A stretch of 64,000 nt of DNA from Muribaculum sp. An289 (GCF_002159555.1 NZ_NFIV01000001.1:186001-250000); one strand, 5' to 3'; positions 8,293 through 17,504 are shown, counted from the stretch's first letter. Numbers and translations: made by a program. The notes: generated by a model not told the origin, from the letters alone.

Positions 8293-8772
8293 TCAATATG
8301 TTTTTATTATGTATTTCACCCCTGCGAACTTGTAATAGTCCACCCATTTGCCGATGTCTCCTGTTTTTCCCGAAAGGGATTCCGGGATATTTACTATGAA
8401 TCCTCCAGATATCCTGTCAGGTTGTTCTGAAGACAAATACACCGGAGGGTCGTATCCTTCTTCTCCTGATATTCCGACATAGACCGTGTCCAATGTCTCG
8501 TCTTTGTACGACATGTAGAAAAAATCCTCGTCGGCATAATCCGTTATGTATATTCCGCCTCCGAACAATTCGTTCAGGAACCGTTCGAGATAGTTCGTGA
8601 ACGCGTTGTAGCTCAGTTTGCGAAGCGTGCCGTCCGCATAGGAGGACATCCTGTCAGACAGTGAGGACAGCGGCATTGCGAGCGCATCAATGAGCGCCAG
8701 CAGGCCCTTCCTCCTCAATATCGGCGGAAGCAGCCACCTTGCGAGCTTTGACGTATCAAAGTTGTAATACAT
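8293..8772 (-). CDS. baseplate protein, positional counterpart of Mu gp48
   Basis: A 159-aa protein directly downstream of the baseplate J-like gene, overlapping it by 17 bases. In Mu-type phages this place is held by gp48, the end cap of the wedge. I see no diagnostic motif, so the call rests on order and size. Confidence 0.6.
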   Translation of the reverse strand: MYYNFDTSKLARWLLPPILRRKGLLALIDALAMPLSSLSDRMSSYADGTLRKLSYNAFTNYLERFLNELFGGGIYITDYADEDFFYMSYKDETLDTVYVGISGEEGYDPPVYLSSEQPDRISGGFIVNIPESLSGKTGDIGKWVDYYKFAGVKYIIKTY

Positions 8773-9613
8773 ACGTGATTCCCTCCCTCAGTTTTTCAGT
8801 TTTGAACGCCCCTCCGACGGCGGTATAGTTGTTCCCCGATATCGACACATAAGATGCCGATGCGGCCGGCCTCACGGCGACGTCCTGCAGCAGTACGTCC
8901 ACCACTCCATCGGCGGACTGTACGGCATCCACGAGTTTTGTCTTGTTGAAAGTGCCGCCGTACTTGATGGAGGACAGATATCCCTCTATCGCGGTTTCCA
9001 CCGGATAATCCGTGCCGCTTATCCTCTTTCCGTCCGTCTCCAGCATGAGAGGGTCGTATTGCACATACAATGACATGCTGATGCAGTCGGGGTCATAGCT
9101 GAACACATCGACCAGCACCCCTGCCGGTTTGCGCCTTCTGATGTACTCCTTGAATGCGTCCAGGATGTCGGAAGAAAGCGCTTCCGGTTTTCCTTCACCG
9201 TCCATGCCCGAGACCAGGATCAGCACGCCCCCTCCGCGGTCGCTGCATGCGGCGAATTTCACCACCCTTTTCGAATCGTCCTCGTCAGGGTAACGGTAGG
9301 TTTTTGTGGTGTCGTCGTATACGAGTTCGTCCCCGTGCTGGTATTCAAGGCAAATGGAATAATACCACGGCAGCGATGCCACGACCGCGGTCCTCGACTT
9401 TTCGTCCACTTCGGACCTCAATGCATCGAACATCGATTCGAGCACATATATGGTTGAAGCGACGATGAAGAACAGTATGTTCTCGACACTTACTTTCGAA
9501 AAGACGTCATCGAAAGCCCCGTCCCCTTCAATCCCGTACTTTTCCCTTATGTACGGATCGGAAATGAACATGTCCGTCATTTCCCTTTTTATTTCACTGA
9601 TGCTTCGTGCCAT
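8756..9613 (-). CDS. baseplate wedge protein, J-like (Mu gp47)
   Basis: A 285-aa protein of the baseplate J family. The C-terminal half has the typical pattern of a strand-rich core, TAIEGYLSSIKYGGTFNKTKL, then a repeated strand (VVDVLLQDVAV). Baseplate J proteins form the wedge that triggers sheath contraction. It precedes the gp48-like gene as in Mu. Confidence 0.82.
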   Translation of the reverse strand: MARSISEIKREMTDMFISDPYIREKYGIEGDGAFDDVFSKVSVENILFFIVASTIYVLESMFDALRSEVDEKSRTAVVASLPWYYSICLEYQHGDELVYDDTTKTYRYPDEDDSKRVVKFAACSDRGGGVLILVSGMDGEGKPEALSSDILDAFKEYIRRRKPAGVLVDVFSYDPDCISMSLYVQYDPLMLETDGKRISGTDYPVETAIEGYLSSIKYGGTFNKTKLVDAVQSADGVVDVLLQDVAVRPAASASYVSISGNNYTAVGGAFKTEKLREGITYVLQL

Positions 9614-9622
9614 GATTATGTG

Positions 9623-9853
9623 TTATAAGTTGTCCTCTGTCGCCGTAGCGGGCGAAACCTTTTGATTTCTCACGTATTCCTGCATGTATTTGTCGAAAAC
9701 CGTTTCCGGACATTCCAGCATCGTCCCGGCAGGGACGTCATGCGTTAGCGGCAGATTGTTCGCATCCGCCAATGTGACGATTGCCCGTATGTCCCCGTAC
9801 ACCTGCATCGCCATGTCGGCCAACGTCTGTCTCGGCATCACTTTCGTCTTCAT
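9623..9853 (-). CDS. LysM-like tail protein (gpX type)
   Basis: A 76-aa protein starting MKTKVMPRQTLADMAMQVYGD, a LysM-type fold (repeat near residues 5-45, ending in PAGTML). Small LysM proteins join the tail tube to the hub in contractile phages. The start codon overlaps the previous stop by four bases (ATGA), which supports this ATG over the longer frame. Confidence 0.72.
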   Translation of the reverse strand: MKTKVMPRQTLADMAMQVYGDIRAIVTLADANNLPLTHDVPAGTMLECPETVFDKYMQEYVRNQKVSPATATEDNL

Positions 9854-10371
9854 CTTCCTGACCGTTTTAATATTATCGCCATTGCGGCGGCCGTTGCGGC
9901 ACACGCAATCAGGATCCATGTCAGTCCGCCGCCTGTCGCAGGCTCCCTGCTCGCATCCATGGATGACTCCTCGGACACCGTTTCGTCCGTGGCCGACGTA
10001 CGTCCGGACAGGCTGTCCGTCCTTTCCGAAACCGTCCCGGACTTTGCAGACATTGAGCCGTAGGCCCCCGTCTCCTCCGTCTTTATTTCAGCCTGTATCC
10101 TTTCAGTCACATGCTGGCTTCCGCTACTGTCGGGTTCGGAATATTTTTCCTTTCTGAATATGATGTCGCGCGACTTCATGAGCGCAAAAGCCTCTGAGGC
10201 GTAATCGTCCATGATGCGCCTTATTTCTCGCTGCAGCATGGTGGAATCCTCCTGCAACGCAAGTGTCCGGGACCGGGCCTCCTGGGACGACGAAATGTTC
10301 TTATGTGCGCCGCAGGAGTGCAGTCCCATGCAAACAAAAACAATTATGATGGTAACTATTGTCTTATTCAT
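9850..10371 (-). CDS. predicted unimolecular spanin (lipoprotein plus C-terminal membrane helix)
   Basis: A 173-aa protein. It has a lipoprotein signal with lipobox LHSC (Cys20), a helical periplasmic middle, a Ser/Thr-rich linker and a C-terminal membrane helix (about residues 149-168) ending KRSGR. An outer-membrane lipid anchor at one end and an inner-membrane helix at the other is the architecture of T1 gp11-type u-spanins, which fuse the two membranes in lysis. The location among baseplate genes rather than beside the endolysin is unusual. Confidence 0.65.
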   Translation of the reverse strand: MNKTIVTIIIVFVCMGLHSCGAHKNISSSQEARSRTLALQEDSTMLQREIRRIMDDYASEAFALMKSRDIIFRKEKYSEPDSSGSQHVTERIQAEIKTEETGAYGSMSAKSGTVSERTDSLSGRTSATDETVSEESSMDASREPATGGGLTWILIACAATAAAMAIILKRSGR

Positions 10372-10672
10372 AGCTCGCTTCTATCGTTATGCCTTTGTAC
10401 GTAATTGCCACGCCGGTGACGGTCTGTCCGTCAAGTTCCATCTGTTCCCGAATCTCGCGCTTCCACAGTTCGAGGTTCTCGTCAAGGAGCATGTCGCTGA
10501 TGCCAACCCCTATCGACGGGTCTTCCTTCCACTCGCCCTTGTGCGTTTGCAGTATGAGTGCCTGGTTCTGCGACAGGATGTCCCCGATGACAAAGCCGGA
10601 GGCTATTTTCCCGTAACCGTCTTTCATTACATGTATGTCGATGTCGTACTCCGACAGCCGTATCCCGTTCAT
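10364..10672 (-). CDS. baseplate wedge protein, gp46/gp25-like
   Basis: A 102-aa protein starting MNGIRLSEYD. The body (DIDIHVMKDGYGKIASGF... SIGVGISDMLLDE) fits the W/gp25 lysozyme-like wedge family (Mu gp46), which nucleates sheath assembly on the baseplate. The chosen start lies 4 bases after the previous stop; an upstream ATG at 10702 would overlap that gene. Confidence 0.78.
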   Translation of the reverse strand: MNGIRLSEYDIDIHVMKDGYGKIASGFVIGDILSQNQALILQTHKGEWKEDPSIGVGISDMLLDENLELWKREIREQMELDGQTVTGVAITYKGITIEASYE

Positions 10673-10676
10673 TTCC

Positions 10677-11171
10677 TCAATGTCTGATGTTTGTGTCCTC
10701 ATAGTCGTCCTTGTCGAACCGGTCCGCCTTGCCTGCCGTCGCGGCCGCCGTGCCGGTCTGCGATGCGGCGGTTCCGGTAGTGGAAACCTGGTGCGTATGC
10801 CTGTTGAAGGCATCTACGAGGGCGTTCAGTTTTTCGGTGAGCGTTGCGATGTTGATCAGCCCTCCGAGTCCCCCGCCGTTCATCTCTATGCGCTCCACTT
10901 CGTCCACCTGCAGTACTGCGAGCGAGGAAAGGTCGCCCGACAGGCTTCCGACTATGACCGCGCTGCCTATGCGGGGAATGATGAGGGCCTGCCTGTCCCG
11001 TTCGGACAGCGATGCCCGCAGACGTATGCCGGATACCTCGGTACTGCCGAAACGGCAGGAGCATGTGGGGCCGTCTTCGTCTACGGAGGTGACTATGCCC
11101 TGGTATAGCGTGATTGACATCGGCGCCATGACCTTTTTCAGGTTTTCGAGCAGTCTTCTGTTGTTGTCCAT
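10677..11171 (-). CDS. baseplate central spike, gp45/gpV-like
   Basis: A 164-aa protein with an OB-like N-terminal half (GIVTSVDEDGPTCSCRF) and a C-terminal repeat ending in HTHQVSTTGTAASQTGTAA. The HTH motif (His-Thr-His, about residues 124-126) matches the metal-binding tip motif of gpV/gp45 spikes. It forms the membrane-piercing needle of the contractile tail. Confidence 0.82.
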   Translation of the reverse strand: MDNNRRLLENLKKVMAPMSITLYQGIVTSVDEDGPTCSCRFGSTEVSGIRLRASLSERDRQALIIPRIGSAVIVGSLSGDLSSLAVLQVDEVERIEMNGGGLGGLINIATLTEKLNALVDAFNRHTHQVSTTGTAASQTGTAAATAGKADRFDKDDYEDTNIRH

Positions 11172-11181
11172 GTTTTCTACC

Positions 11182-12135
11182 TTAACTTAAACGGAATCCG
11201 AGTGTCACCTTCCTTGTAGCGCCGCCGCTGCCGAACTCGGTATCGACAGAAGTGACGAAATATTTTCCATCCTTGTATCCATAGTCCCTGTCGTGCAGTA
11301 CCGCACCGTCCCCTGCGGCCACATGCGGCACGAGCCACGTGGTTATGTCCCCGTCGTAGCCGTCGAACGACAGGCGCTTATGCTCGCTTTCGCCACGCAG
11401 CCGCATCGATTCGTCATCGGAAGCCGCAGCCCTGACCTCGACCTTGTCGCCTCCGGTGCTGCCTATCTCCATTTCCTTTACGGAGCCGTCGGGAAGCAAA
11501 GCCTTGACCACTACCCGCACTTTCCTCTCATCGGCGTTCCTGTATTCGAGATTGCAATCCTGCACGTTCAGGGAGAAATCATACAGCACGTCCTTGCCGA
11601 CCTTTTCCCCTGGAGCATGCACATGCAGGGTTTTCCCTTTCAAATAGACGTCGGCCCCGCATTCCTCCTGTATCTTTTTCAATACGTCGTATGCCGTGGC
11701 CGTGCTGACAACGAATTTGTCGTATGTCCACGAGTAGCTGCATTCGAGTGAATATCCCCCGCCCGTTTCCTCCAGCACGCCCTTGAGCAGGTCGGACAGA
11801 CGGACGTTTTTCATTTCCCTGTCGGCAAGCGGGACACGCAGTTTGAAAAGGTCGTCCTCGCATTCGACCGTGATTGCGCCGTTGTCCGTACCGATGCGCT
11901 GCACCCATCCGGAGAATTCCTCCGCGAGCCCTGTTTCCCCGTAGCCGAGACGGATGGACACCCTGTCGCCGCGTTTTATCTTGCCTTCGACATCCAATGC
12001 GGAATTGTATTGAGTGCCAGGAAGGGTGATGACCGCCGTATCGGCCAGCAGCTCAACTGAGCTGTGTATCTCGACCTTTTCCATCATACCGACCTTGTAA
12101 TCGCCTATTTCTATGTCATAAAGCAACGTGAACAT
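11182..12135 (-). CDS. baseplate hub protein, gp44/gpD-like
   Basis: A 317-aa hub protein of the late-control D/Mu gp44 family. The N-terminus (MEKVEIHSSVELLADTAVIT) and middle (YDVLKKIQEECGADVYLKG) match the hub pattern. The trimer caps the tail tube and holds the spike encoded by the next gene. Confidence 0.8.
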   Translation of the reverse strand: MFTLLYDIEIGDYKVGMMEKVEIHSSVELLADTAVITLPGTQYNSALDVEGKIKRGDRVSIRLGYGETGLAEEFSGWVQRIGTDNGAITVECEDDLFKLRVPLADREMKNVRLSDLLKGVLEETGGGYSLECSYSWTYDKFVVSTATAYDVLKKIQEECGADVYLKGKTLHVHAPGEKVGKDVLYDFSLNVQDCNLEYRNADERKVRVVVKALLPDGSVKEMEIGSTGGDKVEVRAAASDDESMRLRGESEHKRLSFDGYDGDITTWLVPHVAAGDGAVLHDRDYGYKDGKYFVTSVDTEFGSGGATRKVTLGFRLS

Positions 12136-12138
12136 CTC

Positions 12139-12750
12139 TCATAACTGTTTTAAATCGTCCTTTTTCAAAAGCAGCCTGTATATGTCGTCGGAACTGGCGG
12201 CAATCCTGTACGCCTGGTTATGACGTCCCGAAGTGAAGGGGAAGGAATAATCCTCTATCACCATCCTGTTGATCGAGAAGACCTCGAAAAGCGGGCATGC
12301 GACTTCGACCGATGCAGCTTCGCAGTGTTCCTTCAGCCTTCTTACGTCGTCATACGGGTAATCATTGCCGGAAAAATCAGTGAGTATGCCTTCGATGCTC
12401 AGCTGGTAGTCCCCTTGTGTCCATCTCTCCTTTATCGATCCGCGCACCTTGCCTTTTGAAACCTGCTTCTTAGTGATGACGTTTGTGCCGTTGATGGTAA
12501 TCAGCGGTTCCAGCGGCAATGTCCACCAGTCCTTGCCTTGCATCCTGAGCTGTAGTGGGAACACCATCGGCACGCCGATTGCGTTTGTCTTTACGAGCTC
12601 TTCGAGCTCGCCGTAGTCCATCGACTCGATGTCCGTGAACCGGTCCGGCGGAATGTCGGCCACGGCGGTGTCGTCGAACAGGAAATACGGAGGGAGCTTT
12701 CCCGGAAGCACCCTTGAAAGTATGTTGCCCAATATGAACTTCGTAATCAT
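12139..12750 (-). CDS. tail-hub associated protein (DUF6046-like)
   Basis: A 203-aa protein between tape measure and hub genes, the position of Mu gp43 (DNA circulation/N protein). The sequence looks like the Bacteroidota phage DUF6046 group, though I cannot confirm this without a profile search. It overlaps the tape measure stop by four bases. Confidence 0.65.
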   Translation of the reverse strand: MITKFILGNILSRVLPGKLPPYFLFDDTAVADIPPDRFTDIESMDYGELEELVKTNAIGVPMVFPLQLRMQGKDWWTLPLEPLITINGTNVITKKQVSKGKVRGSIKERWTQGDYQLSIEGILTDFSGNDYPYDDVRRLKEHCEAASVEVACPLFEVFSINRMVIEDYSFPFTSGRHNQAYRIAASSDDIYRLLLKKDDLKQL

Positions 12751-14474
12751 CTTGCCGCGCTTGTCGCTATTTCAAGCGATCTGTTTATTGATTCAATTAT
12801 TATCCTGCTCAATTCGTTCATACCGACCCCGTGCTCGTTTGTCACATTGATATTGTCGAAAAACTTCCCTATGTTCAGTGTTATCTGCGTGTTGCGCGTT
12901 CCCCCGGTCGTTATGTCGTTCGCTACTTTCCCTGGAGAGGTGCTTGCCGCCGAAGCATCCAATGCGGGGCCGATGAAATCATCGGCTACACCTGCCGCCG
13001 CCTCGGGCTCCTCGATGGCATCCTTGGCCGCCTGCTTGGCGCGTTCCTGCGCAAGCCGGGACTGGTAGTTGCCGGATATGCCTCCGAAAAGCTCTTTGGC
13101 CTGTTGAATGTTCCTCGCCTTTCCTTCTGTGTCGATGAACGCCTTGCCTGCATCCTTGACAGACTGCCACGCCCCGTCGAAATCGCCTCGGAAGAGCTTC
13201 CCGATGGCCTCGCCGACCTTGCCTATGGCATTGAGCAGCGACATGATGTTGCCGACCACGACGTCTTTGATCAAAAGGGCGAAACCCTTTATCGTGTCCC
13301 ATACGGTGAGTATGACGGCACGGAATCCGGCGAACTTGTTCCAGCACACGATAACGGCAGTGACAAGAGCCGCTATTCCGGCTATTATGAGTCCTATCGG
13401 GTTTGCTGTCATTGCTGCGTTGACGAGCCATTGGGCCTTCTCGACGAGCAGCAACGCCGCATAATGCGCAAGTTCCGCTATCTTCCATCCTTTCAGGACG
13501 GTCGTATTGATTGCCATCGCCACGGTATATGCTCCGATTGCGGCCGCAGCGGCCAGGACGACGGGATTTCCTTCCCTGAAAAGGTTGAAAAGCCAGTTGA
13601 AGGCGGCCGCAATGCCCTGTACGACAGGAATCAGGACTTTTTCCATTATCGAAGACAACGCGTTGAATGCCGGGATCAGGAGAGGTTTCATTATCTTGTA
13701 GATTTCGAGCAGTACTTTTGAGGCCACGCCCAGCATTTGCTGGAACGCCCCTCCCGAGGTTTGGGCAAGTTTGTCCGTCATGCCGTTGAACCGTCCTCCC
13801 GCCGAGGTGGCCTTGATTATTGCCTGCCTGAAAATCTCGTAGGATATGGTCCCCTTTGACATCTCCTCCCTTACTTCGGCCATGGTCTTCCCTGTGAGTT
13901 CGGCGATATCCTGGAGCGGGTTGTATCCCGCATTGATGAGCTGCAACAGGTCCTGGCCTTGCAGCTTCCCGGCCGATGCCACCTGCCCGAATACGAGCGC
14001 GAGCGACTGTAGCCTCTGCTTGTCGCCCATGGCTATGTCGCCGAGCCTTTGAAGGTCCGAGACGACCGTGTCCGCCGATACGCTGTAGCCGAGCATGGTC
14101 TTCGAGGCTTCGAGTATCTCCTTACGGCCCCAGATGGTATCGTCCGCGTATTTGTTGAGTTTCTCGAGCATCGATGCCGATTTCTCTTCCGAGCCTACAA
14201 GTACCCCGAACGAAGTGGCTGTCATGTCGGCCTCCATGCCGAGCTTGGCCACCGTGCCTATTCCTGCAGTCATCGCCACTATCGGGTTGGTGATGAATTC
14301 CGCACCTGGCAGCGACATGAAAGCGGACTTCAGCCGTCCGCCCACGCTTGATGCGAGGCGTGCCGCGGACGAATCCGCGGCATCGAGCCTCTGCTGGAGG
14401 GCTGCCGCCTGTGCCGCCACGGCGTTGCCGCCTTTCGCGGAAAAGTTTATTATGAATTGCAGGACCTTGTTCAT
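12747..14474 (-). CDS. tail tape measure protein
   Basis: A 575-aa protein. Residues about 60-230 match the tape-measure N-terminal domain (GVLVGSEEKSASMLEKLNKYADDTIWGRKEILEASKTML split over the region, then LINAGYNPLQDIAELTG). Hydrophobic helices follow at about 265-390, then a charged helical tail. It sets tail length and is ejected with the DNA. Its start overlaps the -1 frame stop of the chaperone fusion (ATGA). Confidence 0.9.
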   Translation of the reverse strand: MNKVLQFIINFSAKGGNAVAAQAAALQQRLDAADSSAARLASSVGGRLKSAFMSLPGAEFITNPIVAMTAGIGTVAKLGMEADMTATSFGVLVGSEEKSASMLEKLNKYADDTIWGRKEILEASKTMLGYSVSADTVVSDLQRLGDIAMGDKQRLQSLALVFGQVASAGKLQGQDLLQLINAGYNPLQDIAELTGKTMAEVREEMSKGTISYEIFRQAIIKATSAGGRFNGMTDKLAQTSGGAFQQMLGVASKVLLEIYKIMKPLLIPAFNALSSIMEKVLIPVVQGIAAAFNWLFNLFREGNPVVLAAAAAIGAYTVAMAINTTVLKGWKIAELAHYAALLLVEKAQWLVNAAMTANPIGLIIAGIAALVTAVIVCWNKFAGFRAVILTVWDTIKGFALLIKDVVVGNIMSLLNAIGKVGEAIGKLFRGDFDGAWQSVKDAGKAFIDTEGKARNIQQAKELFGGISGNYQSRLAQERAKQAAKDAIEEPEAAAGVADDFIGPALDASAASTSPGKVANDITTGGTRNTQITLNIGKFFDNINVTNEHGVGMNELSRIIIESINRSLEIATSAAR

Positions 14475-14641
14475 TTCCTTTTACCTGATTCCCTTTGCCT
14501 GATGTCTCCAAGTTGCGCCAGCATCGTCGCCCATTGCTGGTCCGACAAGGTGTCCGGATCCACGTGCAGGTAATACCTGAGCAACGTGTCGGAATATCCG
14601 ATGAAATCCGCCCCCGGCGAGCCGTCGGCCAGCTCTACAGC
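14471..14641 (-). CDS. -1 frameshift extension of tail assembly chaperone
   Basis: A 56-codon frame entered only by -1 slippage on A-AAA-AAG (14647-14641) at the end of the short chaperone gene. It reads AVELADGSPGADF, then LLRYYLHVDPDTLSDQQW, and ends KRK with TGA overlapping the tape measure ATG. The protein-like sequence, absence of its own start and exact coupling to the next gene support a gpG/gpGT-type programmed frameshift giving a fusion of about 154 aa. Confidence 0.82.
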   Translation of the reverse strand, partial: AVELADGSPGADFIGYSDTLLRYYLHVDPDTLSDQQWATMLAQLGDIRQRESGKRK

Positions 14642-14934
14642 TTTTTTATTTCCGCCTTCTTCGTTTCCGCAAGCGCCTCGAGCGTAGGGACTGCTCCGAG
14701 GAAGTATTCATCGTCGTCCATTATCTCCTTGTCTCCGTCCACCCAGCATTGCCGCAGCAGGATTTCCGCGAATTTGAGAGCATCCTTGCCCTGCGAACTG
14801 CCGGCCGTGGCGAAGGACAGGTCCTTGCGGCCCGGCTTCCTGACTATTGCCAATTTGTCTTCCACCTTGATTTCGAAAAGCATCCCGTGCTTTTCCTTCC
14901 ATTTTGAAAGTTGTTCCTTTGTGTATTCGAACAT
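14635..14934 (-). CDS. tail assembly chaperone (short form)
   Basis: A 99-aa protein starting MFEYTKEQLSKWKEK and ending AEIKKL at TAG. Its position between tube and tape measure genes and the slippery end identify it as the gpG-like chaperone (Mu gp41 position) that holds the tape measure during tube polymerisation. Confidence 0.8.
   Translation of the reverse strand: MFEYTKEQLSKWKEKHGMLFEIKVEDKLAIVRKPGRKDLSFATAGSSQGKDALKFAEILLRQCWVDGDKEIMDDDEYFLGAVPTLEALAETKKAEIKKL
14641..14647 (-). promoter_or_regulatory. programmed -1 frameshift site A-AAA-AAG
   Basis: A classical X-XXY-YYZ heptamer in the correct zero frame (ATA AAA AAG CTG TAG), two codons before the stop. The -1 frame stays open for 56 codons. 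Confidence 0.85.
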
Positions 14935-14944
14935 GTCCGTAATT

Positions 14945-15358
14945 TTAAATGTAATTCCTTTTGACATCCATCATTATGATTGGAATCTCTATTTCCATGA
15001 ATTTGTCGTTCTGCGCCATCCCTTTCGGAATCTCGGTGATTTCGACCCCGACGAGGAGGTCCGTCTTTATGACATCGCCCCTCAGGGGGTTCCCATAGGC
15101 TACGACGACGTTGAAAGATATGTCGAGCGCATCACCGCCTGCGGCCGTCTCCAGGGCTTCGAGCTCCGATTGCAGCAGGGTGATGGTCCCTGAGTACGAC
15201 TTGTTGCCCCGCTGTATGCCGTGCGGCTTGTTACCCTTCGCATAAAGCGGCTCCTTCTCCTGCGAGGGAGAGTATTTCACGGCGCGTATGCCGGTTACGT
15301 CGCGCCCTGCCATGATGACTGATACGTCAGCCCATTCGTATTCCCTTGAATTGAACAT
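14945..15358 (-). CDS. tail tube protein
   Basis: A 137-aa protein directly after the sheath gene. The predicted beta-rich fold, the KSYSGTITLLQSELEAL motif and the position match the inner tube subunit of contractile tails (Mu gpM). Confidence 0.85.
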   Translation of the reverse strand: MFNSREYEWADVSVIMAGRDVTGIRAVKYSPSQEKEPLYAKGNKPHGIQRGNKSYSGTITLLQSELEALETAAGGDALDISFNVVVAYGNPLRGDVIKTDLLVGVEITEIPKGMAQNDKFMEIEIPIIMMDVKRNYI

Positions 15359-15364
15359 ACAACT

Positions 15365-16549
15365 TTAGTTTGATGAAGACAATAAAAATCCTATCGACAC
15401 GTTGATGAAACGTGCGTATCCGTAGGGCCTCACTTTCAGCGTTACGTTTATTCTCGAAGTGGATACGACGTTCTGCGAAGGGTCTATGCTGCATTTGCAT
15501 CCCGACCCGTCCGTCCCGCTCAGTTCCCCTGCCGAGGTCATCTGTGTGTCGATTGCGCCTTCCACCTCTGCCTGCCAGCTTTTGATGACACCCTGCTGCA
15601 TGGTGCCGTCTTCGTTGGTATCGATCTCCCCGAGCAAGTAGTCGAGCAACGTCGAATACGCTATCCTTGCGGCCTTATCGATGGTGCGCCTGTTCGTGAG
15701 GTGCGCATAGTCGTCCGTAGGATCGCACGCCATCCTGTCGTCGGTGAAGAAATATCCGGTACGTCCCACATACGTGCGCGGACAGATGTAGCCCTTGTCG
15801 TATATGGCGGTTATGTCGTCAACGCACTCGTCGACCGGCTTGCCGCCGACATACATCTTTTCAGGGTATAGCGCCCCGTCGGCAACGCGGCCTATGTTCC
15901 GATGCACGGGTACGGATGCGACCTTGCCGGCGAATATGCCCATCGCCGCTCCGTCCCCGTCGTCGGACGTGCCCCCTATGACCACGCAGCACCTGTTGTA
16001 TCCGAGGTCGCTCAGGTCCTTGAGGTCCGCGGCATCGGTGAACCCCTTCCCCTCAAGCGCCACGAATATCGGGGCGTACAGTTCCGAGGCCGAATAATCG
16101 GCAAGCTCCTGCGCCTTGGGCAATGCGGAAAACACGTCCGCATCAAGGCCTTCAGCACCTTCCTCCGCTTCGACCGCCGAAGCGAGCACTATCCCCCTGA
16201 GCTCCCCTTTCTGGGCTTGCAATAGGGTACGGAGCTTGCCGGAAGTCTTGTCGCAAAGCCCGGACATGGTATCCGTGGACGGATAGCCGACGACCACGAG
16301 CTTCGTGCCTTCGTCGGCCGTGGAATAGAACTGCGACACGAGCGAATGCAGGCGCGCATTGTTTTCCTGTGTCACGCCGAGCCCGTCGAGCGACTGCGGA
16401 CGGTATATCGTGTACGGATTGCCGAGTGCGAAAGTTGCGCCGGCCGCCGTAGCCCCTATCACGGCAAGGGCGAGAAGGCCGTCCTGTGATTCAGGCACGG
16501 TCCCGAGCTGGCCGTTAAGGTATTCTATCGTTATCTTTGGCAGTGCCAT
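15365..16549 (-). CDS. contractile tail sheath protein
   Basis: A 394-aa sheath subunit (Mu gpL counterpart) starting MALPKITIEYLNGQLG; the longer open frame upstream overlaps the capsid gene and is not used. The central region (GRTGYFFTDDRMACDPTDDY, about residues 260-280) and C-terminal handshake strands are typical of sheath proteins. Confidence 0.87.
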   Translation of the reverse strand: MALPKITIEYLNGQLGTVPESQDGLLALAVIGATAAGATFALGNPYTIYRPQSLDGLGVTQENNARLHSLVSQFYSTADEGTKLVVVGYPSTDTMSGLCDKTSGKLRTLLQAQKGELRGIVLASAVEAEEGAEGLDADVFSALPKAQELADYSASELYAPIFVALEGKGFTDAADLKDLSDLGYNRCCVVIGGTSDDGDGAAMGIFAGKVASVPVHRNIGRVADGALYPEKMYVGGKPVDECVDDITAIYDKGYICPRTYVGRTGYFFTDDRMACDPTDDYAHLTNRRTIDKAARIAYSTLLDYLLGEIDTNEDGTMQQGVIKSWQAEVEGAIDTQMTSAGELSGTDGSGCKCSIDPSQNVVSTSRINVTLKVRPYGYARFINVSIGFLLSSSN

Positions 16550-16569
16550 GGCTTTTGTTTTTTTAGTGA

Positions 16570-17481
16570 TTAGCCTGCCGACACTGCCGACTGAACCAAC
16601 GCATATACTCCTTTCTTGTCGTTTCGGCGTATCGCTCCGCCGCACCTAACAAGGAAACTGTATATGTCCCCGTAATAGAGAGGGTTGTCCATTGAATCGA
16701 ACATCTTCACTTCGCCGAGTGCGCGCGACACGGAAGCTTCGTACCAGGCGAGTCCCGCCGCATTGTCGGCGGCCGCACCGGCCTTGTCGAATTCAAGCAG
16801 GGCGTTGGAGGAGTTATACCGGAGCACCTGGCTTCTTTTCATGACCTCGAAGCCGTACAGGCCTCCCACTATGCCGCGTTTGACGTCCGCCGCCTGGAAG
16901 AAGCCTATGGCATCCGTCTCGGTCATGTCCGAGAGCAGCTGCGCGTACATCTGCGCGTCAAGGAGAAGGTACCTTCCGCGCTGCGGTATGTTGTCCTTGT
17001 CGAACTGTGTCATCAGGGTCAGCACGTCGGCCTTGGACAGGCCCTTCCTGTTTCCTGTAGCCAAAGCGGTGTGTGCTGCCACGCTCTTTCCCGTCGTAGG
17101 CACCATGTGGTTCGAATCGGGGGCCCATCTATATAGCAGGTTCTGCCTTGCCACTTCGAACAGTTGAGCCCTGTCCTGCGATATCACCGAATTGCGCTTG
17201 TCATACGACAGCTCTATGGTCTCGGCATAAGGGATGTGTACCGGGTCCGTGGTGAACTCGTCCAATGCGTATTCTACATCCGTGTCCGTCCTCTTTGACA
17301 CCGTTGCCGGAACAGTACTCCTGTTTTTCTGCACTTTGGAAGGCGCGCCGGCGTTGGGTATGTGTACTTTCTTGCCCTCGTTCACGTACTGGTCGTCGTT
17401 GACGGCCTTCGCCGCGAAGGTGTCGTCGGCGAAAAGGTTTTCGACTATCGTCCTTAACCAGATTTCTTTCTGTATAGCCAT
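16570..17481 (-). CDS. major capsid protein
   Basis: A 303-aa capsid protein of the HK97 fold as in Mu gpT: N-arm region VNEGKKVHIPNAG, E-loop-like segment, then RGRYLLLDAQMYAQLL and GLYGFEVMKRSQVL (P-domain, about 165-220). It is translated between the protease-scaffold and sheath genes, as expected for high expression. Confidence 0.88.
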   Translation of the reverse strand: MAIQKEIWLRTIVENLFADDTFAAKAVNDDQYVNEGKKVHIPNAGAPSKVQKNRSTVPATVSKRTDTDVEYALDEFTTDPVHIPYAETIELSYDKRNSVISQDRAQLFEVARQNLLYRWAPDSNHMVPTTGKSVAAHTALATGNRKGLSKADVLTLMTQFDKDNIPQRGRYLLLDAQMYAQLLSDMTETDAIGFFQAADVKRGIVGGLYGFEVMKRSQVLRYNSSNALLEFDKAGAAADNAAGLAWYEASVSRALGEVKMFDSMDNPLYYGDIYSFLVRCGGAIRRNDKKGVYALVQSAVSAG

Positions 17482-17504
17482 ATCTGTACTGTTTTATTTG
17501 GTTG

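Noticed and set aside
4701-14934. TAG recoded as an amino acid throughout the phage
   Set aside because: TAG is a plain stop in the tail chaperone and first early gene, and neither tRNA-like element has a CTA anticodon.
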